Below, piece by piece: positions 32,639 through 41,193 of a stretch of DNA of 64,000 nt; the stretch's first letter is position 1, and every line of letters starts with the position of its first letter. This DNA comes from Mycobacterium sp. PSTR-4-N (GTDB lineage: Bacteria > Actinomycetota > Actinomycetes > Mycobacteriales > Mycobacteriaceae): contig NZ_JAKRFN010000015.1 of assembly GCF_022348085.1 (NCBI RefSeq), positions 62,001 through 126,000 on the forward strand. The letters run 5' to 3'. The position numbers were made by a program, and so were the translations under genes. The notes under the pieces were generated by a model. The model ran no database searches and was not told the origin of the DNA. It saw nothing but the letters and a program-made list of their open reading frames with translations.

Positions 32639-34328
32639 GGCCACCGAACGCGAACCCGAAGCCGAACCCGTCACCGCCCAGCCCCTGTCGCGACGACAGC
32701 GGATCGGTCGGGCCGTGGTGGACCGGCTGCCGCAGTTGACGGCCGCCCTACTGGGTGGGCTGATGCTGTGCCTGAGTTTCCCGCCGTTCGGCTGGTGGTT
32801 CGCCGCCATCGCCTCCTTTGCCGCGCTGGGCTGGGTGCTGACCACGCGGTCGACGACGACCAAGGGCGGATTCGGTTACGGGCTGCTGTTCGGGCTCGCG
32901 TTCTACATCCCTCTGCTGCCCTGGATCAGTGGACTCGTGGGCCCGGTGCCGTGGCTCGCGCTCAGCGCCGTCGAGGCGCTGTTCCCGGCGCTGTTCGGGC
33001 TCGTCGCGGTCCTCGTTCGCAGGGTGCCCGGCTGGCCGCTGTGGTTCGCCGGCCTGTGGTCGGCGCAGGAGTGGCTGAAATCGACGGTGCCGTTCGGCGG
33101 ATTCCCGTGGGGTGTCGTCGGCTACTCGCAAACCCAGAGTCCGGCGTTGCCGCTGGCCTACTTCGGCGGGGCCCCGCTGGTCTCTTTCGGTGTCGTGCTG
33201 GTCGGCTTCGGTGTCGCGGCGATGACGATCGAGGTGATCAGGTGGTGGCGCAGCGATCGCGCCGCACGCGCCGCGGCACCGCCGGCCGTGGTGTTGCCGG
33301 GACTGTGCGTGGCCATCGTGCTGCTCACCGCCGCGCTGGCCTGGCCGCATGTGCGCAAGGCCGGTGCCGGCGTCGGCGACGAACCGCCGGTCACCGTCGC
33401 CGTCGTGCAGGGCAACGTGCCGCGGCTGGGGCTGGAGTTCAACGCCCAGCGGCGTGCGGTGCTCGACAACCACGTCAAGGAGACGTTGCGCCTCGCCGAC
33501 GACGTGCGGGCGGGCCGGGCACCGCAGCCCATGGTGGTGGTCTGGCCGGAGAACTCCTCGGACATCGATCCGTTGGCCAACGCCGACGCCGCCAAGGAGA
33601 TCTCCGCGGCCGCTGCAGCGATTCGGGCGCCGATCCTCGTGGGCGGCGTGCTCGCCGCCCCCGGCTACCGCCGTGACAACCCGGTGTCGACGAACTCGGT
33701 GATCGTCTGGGACCCCGACACCGGGCCCGCCGACCGCCACGACAAGCAGATCATCCAGCCGTTCGGCGAGTATCTGCCGTGGCGCGGCTTCTTCAGCAAG
33801 CTCTCGTCGTATGCCGACCGGGCCGGCTACTTCGTGCCCGGCCACGGTGACGGCGTGGTGCGGGCCGCGGGCATCCCCGTCGGTGTCACCACGTGCTGGG
33901 AAGTGATCTTCGACCGCGCCGCCCGCGAAGCCGTCCGCAGTGGCGCCCAGCTGCTCGCCGTCCCCAGCAACAACGCGACCTTCGACGAGGCGATGAGCGA
34001 ACAGCAACTCGCGTTCGCCCGGTTGCGAGCGGTCGAGCACGATCGCTACGTCGTCGTCTCCGGGACCGTCGGGATCAGCGCGGTGATCTCCCCGGCAGGT
34101 CGCGAGCTGGCGCGCACGCAGTTCTTCGAGCCTGCCTACCTGGATCAACAGATCCGGCTGCGGACGTCGCTGACCCCGGCGACCCGGTTCGGTCCCTACG
34201 TCGAGGCGGTGCTGGTGGCCATCGGCGGTGCGGGGATCGTGGCGGCCATGCTGCACAATGGATTCTTCGTGCCAGCAAGATTGAGGCGTCGGCGGTCGAC
34301 GTCCGAGAACGGCAAAGGAGCCACATGA
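32631..34328 (+). CDS. lnt: Apolipoprotein N-acyltransferase Lnt
   Basis: A 565-residue membrane enzyme that adds the third acyl chain to the N-terminal cysteine of lipoproteins. About six N-terminal membrane helices (residues 35-250) precede an extracytoplasmic nitrilase domain with the Glu-Lys-Cys triad at E307 (WPENSSD), K372 (HDKQIIQPFGEY) and C422 (TTCWEVIFD), and a final helix near residue 535. In M. tuberculosis this domain is fused to Ppm1; here, as in M. smegmatis, it is a separate protein whose stop overlaps ppm (ATGA). Mycobacterial Lnt and Ppm are reported to interact. Several lipoproteins in this window are likely clients. Confidence 0.95.
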   Translation: MAEATEREPEAEPVTAQPLSRRQRIGRAVVDRLPQLTAALLGGLMLCLSFPPFGWWFAAIASFAALGWVLTTRSTTTKGGFGYGLLFGLAFYIPLLPWISGLVGPVPWLALSAVEALFPALFGLVAVLVRRVPGWPLWFAGLWSAQEWLKSTVPFGGFPWGVVGYSQTQSPALPLAYFGGAPLVSFGVVLVGFGVAAMTIEVIRWWRSDRAARAAAPPAVVLPGLCVAIVLLTAALAWPHVRKAGAGVGDEPPVTVAVVQGNVPRLGLEFNAQRRAVLDNHVKETLRLADDVRAGRAPQPMVVVWPENSSDIDPLANADAAKEISAAAAAIRAPILVGGVLAAPGYRRDNPVSTNSVIVWDPDTGPADRHDKQIIQPFGEYLPWRGFFSKLSSYADRAGYFVPGHGDGVVRAAGIPVGVTTCWEVIFDRAAREAVRSGAQLLAVPSNNATFDEAMSEQQLAFARLRAVEHDRYVVVSGTVGISAVISPAGRELARTQFFEPAYLDQQIRLRTSLTPATRFGPYVEAVLVAIGGAGIVAAMLHNGFFVPARLRRRRSTSENGKGAT

Positions 34329-35122
34329 GCGTCCCCGGCAGCCCCGGTGGCCAGGAAGTCGGCCCGGAAGCCGCGGCGAAGCCCAGCGCACGCACCCTCG
34401 TGATCATCCCGACCTACAACGAGCGCGACAACCTGCTCAAGATCATCGGCCGGGTCACCAAGGCTGCGCCGCAGGTGCACGTGTTGGTCGTCGACGACGG
34501 TAGCCCCGACGGCACCGGCGCGCTGGCCGACGAACTCGCGCTGTCCGATCCCGACCGCGTCCACGTCATGCACCGCACCTCCAAAGACGGTCTCGGCGCG
34601 GCGTACCTCGCCGGTTTCGCGTGGGGGCTGAGCAGGCAGTACACCGTGCTGGTGGAGATGGACGCCGATGGCAGCCATGCCCCCGAGCAGCTGTACCGGC
34701 TGCTCGACGCCGTCGATCGCGGCGCGGATCTTGCGATCGGCTCGCGCTATGTCGACGGTGGGGAGGTGCGGAACTGGCCGCGCCGCCGGATGGTTCTGTC
34801 CAAGACGGCCAACGGGTATTCGCGCATCCTGCTGGGGGTGGACATCCACGACATCACCGCGGGCTACCGCGCGTACCGACGTGAGGTGCTCGAGAAGATC
34901 GACCTGGCCGCCGTCGATTCGAAGGGCTACGGGTTCCAGGTAGACCTGACCTGGCGTTCGATCAACGCCGGGTTCACAGTCGTCGAGGTGCCGATCACGT
35001 TCACCGAACGCGAGCACGGGGTCTCGAAGATGGACGGCTCGACAATCCGCGAAGCCATCCTCAAAGTCGCACAGTGGGGCATCCGGGCCCGGTTGGACCG
35101 GGCCCGGGGCACCGCCCGCTGA
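34325..35122 (+). CDS. ppm1: Polyprenol-phosphate mannosyltransferase Ppm1
   Basis: A 265-residue GT2-family glycosyltransferase. It transfers mannose from GDP-mannose to polyprenyl phosphate, making the lipid donor for lipoarabinomannan elongation and protein O-mannosylation. Visible motifs are VIIPTYNERDNL, VVDDGSPDGTG, the DxD-type metal site EMDADGSHAPEQL and the acceptor region GSRYVDGG. No membrane helices are present, so it acts on the cytoplasmic face, probably held by Lnt. The ATG at 34325 overlaps the lnt stop. It ends tail to tail with rbpA with no gap at all. Confidence 0.95.
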   Translation: MSVPGSPGGQEVGPEAAAKPSARTLVIIPTYNERDNLLKIIGRVTKAAPQVHVLVVDDGSPDGTGALADELALSDPDRVHVMHRTSKDGLGAAYLAGFAWGLSRQYTVLVEMDADGSHAPEQLYRLLDAVDRGADLAIGSRYVDGGEVRNWPRRRMVLSKTANGYSRILLGVDIHDITAGYRAYRREVLEKIDLAAVDSKGYGFQVDLTWRSINAGFTVVEVPITFTEREHGVSKMDGSTIREAILKVAQWGIRARLDRARGTAR

Positions 35123-35458
35123 TCAGCCCCTGCGGCGGGTCTTGATGATGTCGAGGCGCTCCTTGAGCAGTTCCTCGAGCTCTTCGACCGAGCGGCGCTC
35201 CAGCAGCATGTCCCAGTGGGTGCGGGGCGGCTTGACCTTCTTGGGCTCGGGCACATCACCTTCGATGAGCGTGCCCTCCATGCCGTTGCGGCACAGCCAG
35301 GTACCGGGGATCTCGGCATCGTCGGCGAATGGAACGTCGAATTCCTCGCCGTTGTCGGTGCGGTAGCGGGCGACCTGACGCGGCGCCAGGTCGTGATTGC
35401 GGTCAGTCTCGTAGCTCACAGCTCCGAGGCGGCTGCCCCTCAAGACGCGATCAGCCAT
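35123..35458 (-). CDS. rbpA: RNA polymerase-binding protein RbpA
   Basis: A 111-residue actinobacterial transcription factor that binds the sigma-A/RNA polymerase holoenzyme and stabilises the open complex; essential in mycobacteria. The sequence is nearly that of Rv2050: an N-terminal tail (MADRVLRGSRLGAVSYETDR), a core domain whose zinc site is degenerate as in other mycobacteria (one Cys, WLCRNGMEG), a basic linker (EPKKVKPPRTHWDMLLERRS) and the sigma-interacting C-terminal helix EELEELLKERLDI. The ATG at 35458 follows AGGAG on its strand and matches the family start; a TTG two codons upstream is less likely. Confidence 0.97.
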   Translation of the reverse strand: MADRVLRGSRLGAVSYETDRNHDLAPRQVARYRTDNGEEFDVPFADDAEIPGTWLCRNGMEGTLIEGDVPEPKKVKPPRTHWDMLLERRSVEELEELLKERLDIIKTRRRG

Positions 35459-35578
35459 CGTCAACTCCTCTTCAGCGCATGTGGTCCGGGGTATTCAACG
35501 CAGATCTGATCAACGGAGTTCCCGACTCGGCCCTCGATGATACCGGGATCCGAGTATTCCTCGGTTTAGAGTCGGCGC

Positions 35579-35941
35579 GTGACCGCCTCCCCGGACCGGC
35601 TGGCTCCTCCTCGCAGATCCCGTACACGTCCTCAGATGTGTCGGTGGTGTGGCCGCGAAGTGGCCGACGCGGGGCTGGGGAGACGGCGCCAGTACTGCCG
35701 GCAGTCCTGCCGGCAGCGGGCCTATGAACAGCGTGCCCTGGTCAAGGGGTCCGCGGTGGCCGAAGACGCGGTCGTGCTGAGTGCCGAGGAGGCCTCGGTG
35801 CTGTCCGACCGGGTCTATGAGGTGCGATGCGCGGCCGAGGACATGGCGACCGCCCTCGAGGAGGGCGCCGAGCCGAGCGAACTCCGGGAACTGTGTGACG
35901 CGGTGATGCGCGCGGCGCGCGCGGCCGACGGGTGGCGCTGA
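35579..35941 (+). CDS. Small zinc-ribbon-like protein
   Basis: A 120-residue protein with an N-terminal CRWCGREV and downstream YCRQSCRQRAYEQR, giving four cysteines in a CxxC...CxxxC arrangement suited to one zinc ion. The C-terminal half is helical and acidic. Similar small proteins with a CRxRAYxQR end are common in actinobacteria, but their role is unknown; nucleic-acid or protein binding is plausible. TAGAGT at 35567-35572 lies six bases before the GTG at 35579, so a leaderless start is likely. Divergent from rbpA with 120 bp between. Confidence 0.8.
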   Translation: MTASPDRLAPPRRSRTRPQMCRWCGREVADAGLGRRRQYCRQSCRQRAYEQRALVKGSAVAEDAVVLSAEEASVLSDRVYEVRCAAEDMATALEEGAEPSELRELCDAVMRAARAADGWR

Positions 35942-35959
35942 GCTGCGCCTGACACGTCG

Positions 35960-36538
35960 ATGGACGATTGGTTCGAGCGCAGCCCGTTCGTCGGGTTCGT
36001 CCCGTGGATCATCTACTGGGTGGTGGCCGACGGCCCGAGCACGTGGCTGTTCGGCGCCGTCTGCGCGGTGCTCGCCACTCTGATCCTCGGCGTGTCGGCC
36101 GGCGTCGCCGGGGTGCGGATGCTCGACATCGTCACCGTCGTGTTCTTTGCCGGCGTGACCGTGGTCGGCCTGGTCGTCGGTGCCCAGGATCGCGACTGGA
36201 TGGACACCTACGCCACCACCCTGTCCAGCGGAGTGCTCGCGGTGATGTCGCTGGGCTCCCTGGCGTTCGAACCCTTCACCGCCCAGTACGCGCCGGCGTC
36301 GGCGCTCCGGCAGGACTGGGAGCAGATGGCGTTCCGCCGCACCAATCAGGTCCTGACCCTGATGTGGGCGCTGGTGTTCGCGTTGATCGCAGTGCTGGGC
36401 TACCTCGCCGCCACCGCGCCGGCGACTGTGCATCTCACCAAGGCGGTCATTCCGGTGGTGGTGATCGTCGGGGCCGTCGGCATGACCCAGGCGTACCCCG
36501 GCAGGGTTCGCGAGAAGGCGCGGCAGCAGCACCTGTGA
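35960..36538 (+). CDS. Hypothetical five- to six-helix membrane protein
   Basis: A 192-residue hydrophobic protein. Predicted helices fall near residues 8-24 (VGFVPWIIYWVVADG), 27-48 (STWLFGAVCAVLATLILGV), 52-75, 85-105, 130-152 (VLTLMWALVFALIAVLGYL) and 160-178. A short charged loop FRRTNQVL precedes the fifth helix, and the basic tail (YPGRVREKARQQHL) is probably cytoplasmic. I do not recognise the family; mycobacterial relatives are annotated only as membrane proteins. It follows the zinc-ribbon gene by 18 bp and is convergent with lppI (four bases). Confidence 0.8.
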   Translation: MDDWFERSPFVGFVPWIIYWVVADGPSTWLFGAVCAVLATLILGVSAGVAGVRMLDIVTVVFFAGVTVVGLVVGAQDRDWMDTYATTLSSGVLAVMSLGSLAFEPFTAQYAPASALRQDWEQMAFRRTNQVLTLMWALVFALIAVLGYLAATAPATVHLTKAVIPVVVIVGAVGMTQAYPGRVREKARQQHL

Positions 36539-36542
36539 GTGG

Positions 36543-37223
36543 TCAGCAGCGGTACGCGGCCCCGACGCCCGGTGGTGGCGCCACGGGCTGCAGGCAGCCG
36601 AACGGCACCACACCGTCCGCGCTGATCCGCACGGCGGACCGGTGCGCATAGTTCACGCAGAACAGGCCTGCGTCGGCGCTACGGCAGCGCGTATCGCCGA
36701 TGCTCAGCGCGCGACCGGTCGGCAGTTCCGCCCCTGATCCGGCGATGAACGGCCCCGGATCACCGCGCAGCGCACCGACGCGCAGGTCAGCACCCGGGAA
36801 CACCACCCAGCCCGCCTTCCACATTCCCTCGGCGTCCGCGGGAGGCGGGGGTGGGGCGGTCAGGTCCAGCAGACACGTCAAGCTGTCCGCGGTGGTCATG
36901 CACTGGGTGTTGCCCGACGGTGCCCCCGATGGAGCGGTGAAGGCGATGTCGTCGCCCAGGCGGGTGGTGACACCGTCGCGGAACGCGACATGGAAGGTGG
37001 CGGCGTCCGCCGCAGCGGCCTCTTCGACGAACGCGATCACCTGGTCGATCGTGGCGCTCTGGCTCGGCGCAGCCGCGGCCTGGGTGGTCGACGGCGCGGC
37101 GGCGGTGCTGGTCGTGGCCGTTTGCCGGGGCGGTTCGGGTGCTGCCGACTCCGGCCGGCCGTCGGTCGACGATGCGCAGCCGGCCACCAGGGTCGCCACC
37201 GCGAGCAGGCCGGCCATGCGCAT
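36543..37223 (-). CDS. lppI: Lipoprotein LppI
   Basis: A 226-residue secreted lipoprotein, homologue of Rv2046. The signal peptide MRMAGLLAVATLVAGC ends in a good lipobox with Cys16. A Thr/Ala/Pro-rich linker (residues about 25-60) of mycobacterial O-mannosylation type leads to a globular domain with four or more cysteines (NTQCMTTADSLTCLL; DTRCRSADAGLFCVNY), probably disulphide-bonded. Function unknown. Start ATG at 37223; TAGCCT lies six bases upstream on this strand, implying a leaderless mRNA. It diverges from lipT across a short shared promoter region. Confidence 0.88.
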   Translation of the reverse strand: MRMAGLLAVATLVAGCASSTDGRPESAAPEPPRQTATTSTAAAPSTTQAAAAPSQSATIDQVIAFVEEAAAADAATFHVAFRDGVTTRLGDDIAFTAPSGAPSGNTQCMTTADSLTCLLDLTAPPPPPADAEGMWKAGWVVFPGADLRVGALRGDPGPFIAGSGAELPTGRALSIGDTRCRSADAGLFCVNYAHRSAVRISADGVVPFGCLQPVAPPPGVGAAYRC

Positions 37224-37296
37224 GACGCCAGGCTAGCCGCCCGACACGACACGGTCGGCGCGGCGTGCCGGGCGCATGTTCGCTACCGTCGGGAAG

Positions 37297-38811
37297 ATGC
37301 ACGAGCACACCGTGCGGGTCAGAACCGCATCCGGCGTCGTCGAAGGATTCACCCGCGACGGCGTTCACCGCTGGCGGTCGATCCCCTACGCCAAGCCGCC
37401 CGTGGGCCCGCTGCGATTCCGCGCACCCGTTGCGGTTCAGCCGTGGTCCGGCGTGCGGCACTGTCACGGGTTCGGCGCCTGCGCACCGCAGCAGCGCATA
37501 TACACACTGCTGCGGCCTGGCAAGTACCAGCCGATGAGCGAGGACTGCCTGACGCTCAACGTGGTGGCGCCGGCCGAGCCGCACACCAGACCCCAGAGCG
37601 GGACACTGCCGGTGATGGTGTTCATCCACGGTGGCGGTTACCTGCTCGGCAGCTCGGCGACGCCCATCTACGACGGTGCCGCGCTGGCGCGGCGCGGGTG
37701 CGTCTATGTGTCGGTGAACTACCGTCTCGGGGCGCTGGGCTGTCTCGAGTTGTCGTCGCTGTCTACCCCCGAGCACCCGATCGATGACAACCTCTTCCTG
37801 CGGGATCTGGTGATGGCGTTGCGCTGGGTCCGCGACAACGTCGCCGCGTTCGGTGGCGACCCGGACAACGTGACGATCTTCGGGGAGAGCGCAGGCGCCC
37901 ACGCAGTCGCGACGCTGCTGGCCACCCCGGACGCTGCGGGCTTGTTCGCCCGTGCGATCGCGCAGAGTCCCAGCAGCGGCATGACCCGCGGCGCCGATAT
38001 CGCCGAGCAGTACGCAGAGCGGTTCGCGCGCTCCCTCGGGGCAACGGGGTCCGACGCCGCCGAGGTGCTGATACGCACCCGGCCGGCGGATCTGGTGACG
38101 GCGTTGGAGCGACTCATCGTCGAGGGGCAGCGTGAGATGTTGGGCGCCTTCGCGATCGGACCCACCTACGGTACCGAGTACCTGCCGACCAACCCCGCCG
38201 ACGCGATGGCCGACGGTAGCGCGCACCGCGTCCCGCTGATCGTGGGGACGAACGCCGACGAAGGCCGGCTGTTCACCCGCTTCCTCAAACTGTTGCCGAC
38301 CACCGAGCCGGCCATCGAACGCCTGCTCTCTCAGGCGGAACCCGGTGTGCGGGAACGCATTCTGGCTGCCTACCCCGAGTATCCGAAGCCGGCGGCGTGT
38401 GTTCGGCTCGGCGGCGATTTCATCTTCGCCTCCGCGATGTGGCAGATCGCCGAAGCGCACAGCCGACACGCCCCGACGTATGTGTACCGCTACGACTACG
38501 CGACGCGGGCGCTGCATCTGACGGGGCTGGGCGCCACGCACGCGATGGAGTTGCTCGCGGTGTTCGACGTCTACCGGTCCCGATACGGGAAGCTGCTGGC
38601 AGCCGGACTCGATTCGCGCGCTGCCGGCAAAGTGAGCGACGACATCCAGAGGCGTTGGCTGACCTTCGCGGTCGACGGAATGCCCGGCGAGGACTGGCCG
38701 CAGTACGACCACGACGAACGGGCGGTGATGGTGCTCGACAGGCGCCGTCGGGTCGAGCACGATCCGCACGCGGAGCGGCGAGAGGTGTGGAGGACGTTCG
38801 AGTTCGCGTAA
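37297..38811 (+). CDS. lipT: Type-B carboxylesterase LipT
   Basis: A 504-residue esterase of the alpha/beta-hydrolase type-B (cholinesterase-like) class, homologue of Rv2045c. The oxyanion-hole HGGGYLLGS and the nucleophile elbow FGESAGAH (Ser198 in this numbering) are intact, and a histidine near GATHAMEL may complete the triad. There is no signal peptide. I place the start at ATG 37297 because TACCGT (37284-37289) lies exactly seven bases before it; an in-frame ATG at 37276 would add seven residues but has neither a ribosome binding site nor a suitably placed -10 box. Substrates are probably short-chain esters. Confidence 0.88.
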   Translation: MHEHTVRVRTASGVVEGFTRDGVHRWRSIPYAKPPVGPLRFRAPVAVQPWSGVRHCHGFGACAPQQRIYTLLRPGKYQPMSEDCLTLNVVAPAEPHTRPQSGTLPVMVFIHGGGYLLGSSATPIYDGAALARRGCVYVSVNYRLGALGCLELSSLSTPEHPIDDNLFLRDLVMALRWVRDNVAAFGGDPDNVTIFGESAGAHAVATLLATPDAAGLFARAIAQSPSSGMTRGADIAEQYAERFARSLGATGSDAAEVLIRTRPADLVTALERLIVEGQREMLGAFAIGPTYGTEYLPTNPADAMADGSAHRVPLIVGTNADEGRLFTRFLKLLPTTEPAIERLLSQAEPGVRERILAAYPEYPKPAACVRLGGDFIFASAMWQIAEAHSRHAPTYVYRYDYATRALHLTGLGATHAMELLAVFDVYRSRYGKLLAAGLDSRAAGKVSDDIQRRWLTFAVDGMPGEDWPQYDHDERAVMVLDRRRRVEHDPHAERREVWRTFEFA

Positions 38812-38850
38812 TCGCGTGCTCGCCGCTGCGGTGTGTGGTTGCGTTAACGG

Positions 38851-40857
38851 GTGTCTGATGCGCCGCCCCCATCCACTGCCCATCCGCTCGATCCACTCGA
38901 TGAGGCCGAGTTCCGCGCGGTCGCCACGGTGTTGCGACGCGACCGCGATGTCCGGACGACGCCCGCGGGTGAGCCGGGGCAGCGCAGGGGCTGGCGGTTC
39001 GCCTCGATCGAGCTGATCGAGCCGTCGAAGGCCGAGCTCGCCGACTTCGACGCGGGCGGAACGCGACTTACGCGGCGCGCGTCGGTGGTGTGCTTCGACC
39101 GCAGCACGAACGCCACCTACAAGAGCGTGGTCTCGCTGACCGACGATCGCGTGGAGTCCTTCGAACACGTGCCCGGCGTTCAGGCCAACTTCACCGTGGA
39201 CGAATTCACCGAGTGCGACCGGCTTCTGCGCAGCCATCCCGATGTCATCGCCGCGCTGCGCGGTCGTGGAATCACCGACATCGACCTCGTGTTCTTCGAC
39301 ACCTGGACCTACAGTGAGGCGGTCGCGCCGCCCGAGTTCCGCGACCGGCGCATCGGCTGGTCGGACAGCTGGGTCAAGGGCGCACCGGGTGCCAACCCGT
39401 ATGCGCGGATGCTCAGTGGTCTGCACTGCGTGATCGACCTCAATGCAATGGAGCTGTTGCGCGTCGAAGACGTGGGACCGTTCTCACCGGCCGGCGGGGC
39501 GACACCGCCGGAGGTCATGGGGGAGTACGTGCCCCGTCACATCCCCGACGGCGTGCTGGGTCGCAGCCGCAGGGAACAGCTCAAGCCGTTGCACATCACG
39601 CAGCCCGAGGGACCGTCGTTCTCGATCGACGGCAACCTGGTGACGTGGCAGAACTGGTCGCTGCGAGTGGGTTTCAACCACCGCGAGGGCATGACGCTGC
39701 ACACCGTCCGGTACCGCGACGGCGACCGCTACCGGTCCATCGCTCACCGGATGTCGTTCGCAGAGATGGTGGTGCCCTACCGCGATCCGTCACCGGACCA
39801 CTACCGGCGCACCGCTTTCGACATCGGGGAGTGGGGCCTCGGCTTCATGACGACGTCTCTGGAGCTCGGCTGCGACTGTCTGGGGGAGATCCGCTATCTC
39901 GACGCCGTGCTGCACGACAGCGCCGGCGAGCCGTATCGGATCACCAACGCGATCTGCCTGCACGAAGAGGACAACGCCGTGCTGTGGAAGCACGTGGACC
40001 ACGACATCGGTGCCGAGGTACGCCGCATGCGCCGACTCACGCTGTCGTTCCACGTCACCGTCGCCAACTACGAGTACCTCGTGTACTGGCGCCTCTACCA
40101 GGACGGCAACATCGAGTGCGAAGTCCGCGCGACCGGCATCATGGTGACCACGCCCCTGCCCCCGGGCGCCCCCAGTCCGAACGGCACGATCGTCGACGAA
40201 CGCACCTATGCGCCGTTCCATCAACATTTTCTGGTGGCGCGTCTCGACATGGACGTCGACGGCACGGACAACACGGTCGTCATGAGTGAGTCCGCCGCCG
40301 AGCCGATCGGCCCGGACAATCCGTACGGCTTGTCACTGGTGACGCGCAACGTGCCACTGCGCACCGAGGGCGAGGCCCGCCAGGATGTCGATTTCGCCAC
40401 GCAGCGCGCCTGGAAAGTGGTCAACCCCAACGTGGTCACCGGTATCGGCGCCCACCCCGCCTACAAGCTGGTCCCCACCGGAGCCATTCCACCGATGTTC
40501 GATCCCGCCTCGCCGGTGCTGCAGCGCGCCGGGGTCATCGCCCACACCCTGTGGGTCACCCCGAATCGACCCGATGAGCGTTGGCCCGCAGGCGAATTCG
40601 TGAACCAGTCGGTCCGCGACACGGGGTTGACGCACTGGACCGCGGCCGATCGGCCCATCGAGAACACCGATGTGGTGCTCTGGTACGTGTTCGGCATCCA
40701 CCACATCACCCGGCCCGAGGACTGGCCGGTGATGCCGGCCGACATCGTGTCGTTCTGGCTCAAACCCTTCGGCTTCTTCGACCGCAATCCCGCACTCGAC
40801 GTCGTCGACACCCCGCCGCAGGCGTGTCACACCTTGAGCACCAGCGCGCACCACTGA
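38851..40857 (+). CDS. Copper-containing primary amine oxidase
   Basis: A 668-residue copper amine oxidase that converts primary amines to aldehydes with release of ammonia and H2O2. All catalytic marks are present: the topaquinone precursor Tyr407 in the NYEY motif (TVANYEYLVYW), copper ligands H457 and H459 (HQHFLV) and H617/H618 (GIHHITRPEDWPV), and a catalytic-base aspartate D324 (AFDIGEWGLGF). The topaquinone cofactor forms by self-processing of the tyrosine with copper and oxygen. No signal peptide is present, so the enzyme is cytoplasmic or released otherwise. Start GTG at 38851, 39 bp after lipT. Downstream ynfA follows by five bases. Confidence 0.94.
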   Translation: MSDAPPPSTAHPLDPLDEAEFRAVATVLRRDRDVRTTPAGEPGQRRGWRFASIELIEPSKAELADFDAGGTRLTRRASVVCFDRSTNATYKSVVSLTDDRVESFEHVPGVQANFTVDEFTECDRLLRSHPDVIAALRGRGITDIDLVFFDTWTYSEAVAPPEFRDRRIGWSDSWVKGAPGANPYARMLSGLHCVIDLNAMELLRVEDVGPFSPAGGATPPEVMGEYVPRHIPDGVLGRSRREQLKPLHITQPEGPSFSIDGNLVTWQNWSLRVGFNHREGMTLHTVRYRDGDRYRSIAHRMSFAEMVVPYRDPSPDHYRRTAFDIGEWGLGFMTTSLELGCDCLGEIRYLDAVLHDSAGEPYRITNAICLHEEDNAVLWKHVDHDIGAEVRRMRRLTLSFHVTVANYEYLVYWRLYQDGNIECEVRATGIMVTTPLPPGAPSPNGTIVDERTYAPFHQHFLVARLDMDVDGTDNTVVMSESAAEPIGPDNPYGLSLVTRNVPLRTEGEARQDVDFATQRAWKVVNPNVVTGIGAHPAYKLVPTGAIPPMFDPASPVLQRAGVIAHTLWVTPNRPDERWPAGEFVNQSVRDTGLTHWTAADRPIENTDVVLWYVFGIHHITRPEDWPVMPADIVSFWLKPFGFFDRNPALDVVDTPPQACHTLSTSAHH

Positions 40858-40862
40858 GCCTC

Positions 40863-41189
40863 GTGGTCGCCAAATCCGCCGCCTTGTTCGTGCTCGCGGC
40901 GGTTCTCGAGATCGGCGGAGCCTGGCTGGTGTGGCAGGGAGTGCGTGAGCATCGCGGCTGGCCGTGGATGGGGGTCGGCGTGATCGCGCTGGGCGCCTAC
41001 GGATTCGTCGCCGCGTTCCAGCCCGACGCACACTTCGGCCGGGTGCTCGCCGCCTACGGCGGCGTGTTCATCGCCGGCTCGCTGCTGTGGGGGATGGCGA
41101 TGGACGGTTTTCGGCCGGATCGATGGGATGTGTGCGGCGCGCTGGTGGCCCTGCTGGGCGTCGCGCTCATCATGTACGGCCCGCGCTGA
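40863..41189 (+). CDS. YnfA/UPF0060-family small membrane protein
   Basis: A 108-residue four-helix protein of the YnfA (UPF0060) family, structurally like small multidrug resistance transporters. Typical elements are the first helix with FVLAAVLEIGGAWLVWQ (conserved Glu in the membrane), GVIALGAYGFVAAFQPD, GRVLAAYGGVFIAGSLLWG and the last helix ALVALLGVALIMYG. YnfA homologues are implicated in export of cationic compounds, but physiological substrates are unclear. GTG at 40863 starts the family N-terminus. Placed five bases after the amine oxidase and probably transcribed with it. Confidence 0.88.
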   Translation: MVAKSAALFVLAAVLEIGGAWLVWQGVREHRGWPWMGVGVIALGAYGFVAAFQPDAHFGRVLAAYGGVFIAGSLLWGMAMDGFRPDRWDVCGALVALLGVALIMYGPR

Positions 41190-41193
41190 GCGG

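Noticed and set aside
35465..35578. Sigma-E/ECF promoter ahead of rbpA (GGAATA on the minus strand)
   Set aside because: The only -10-like TATCAT downstream is 12 bp away, far shorter than the spacing ECF promoters need.
38790..38815. Second copy of the 12711-12771 repeat arm near the lipT stop
   Set aside because: Only about a dozen bases match, and they encode the last lipT residues; chance similarity.
36787..39426. 879-codon open frame on the minus strand
   Set aside because: It covers lipT and the start of the amine oxidase in antisense; the composition is Arg/His-rich and it lacks any motif, while the plus-strand genes have full catalytic residues.
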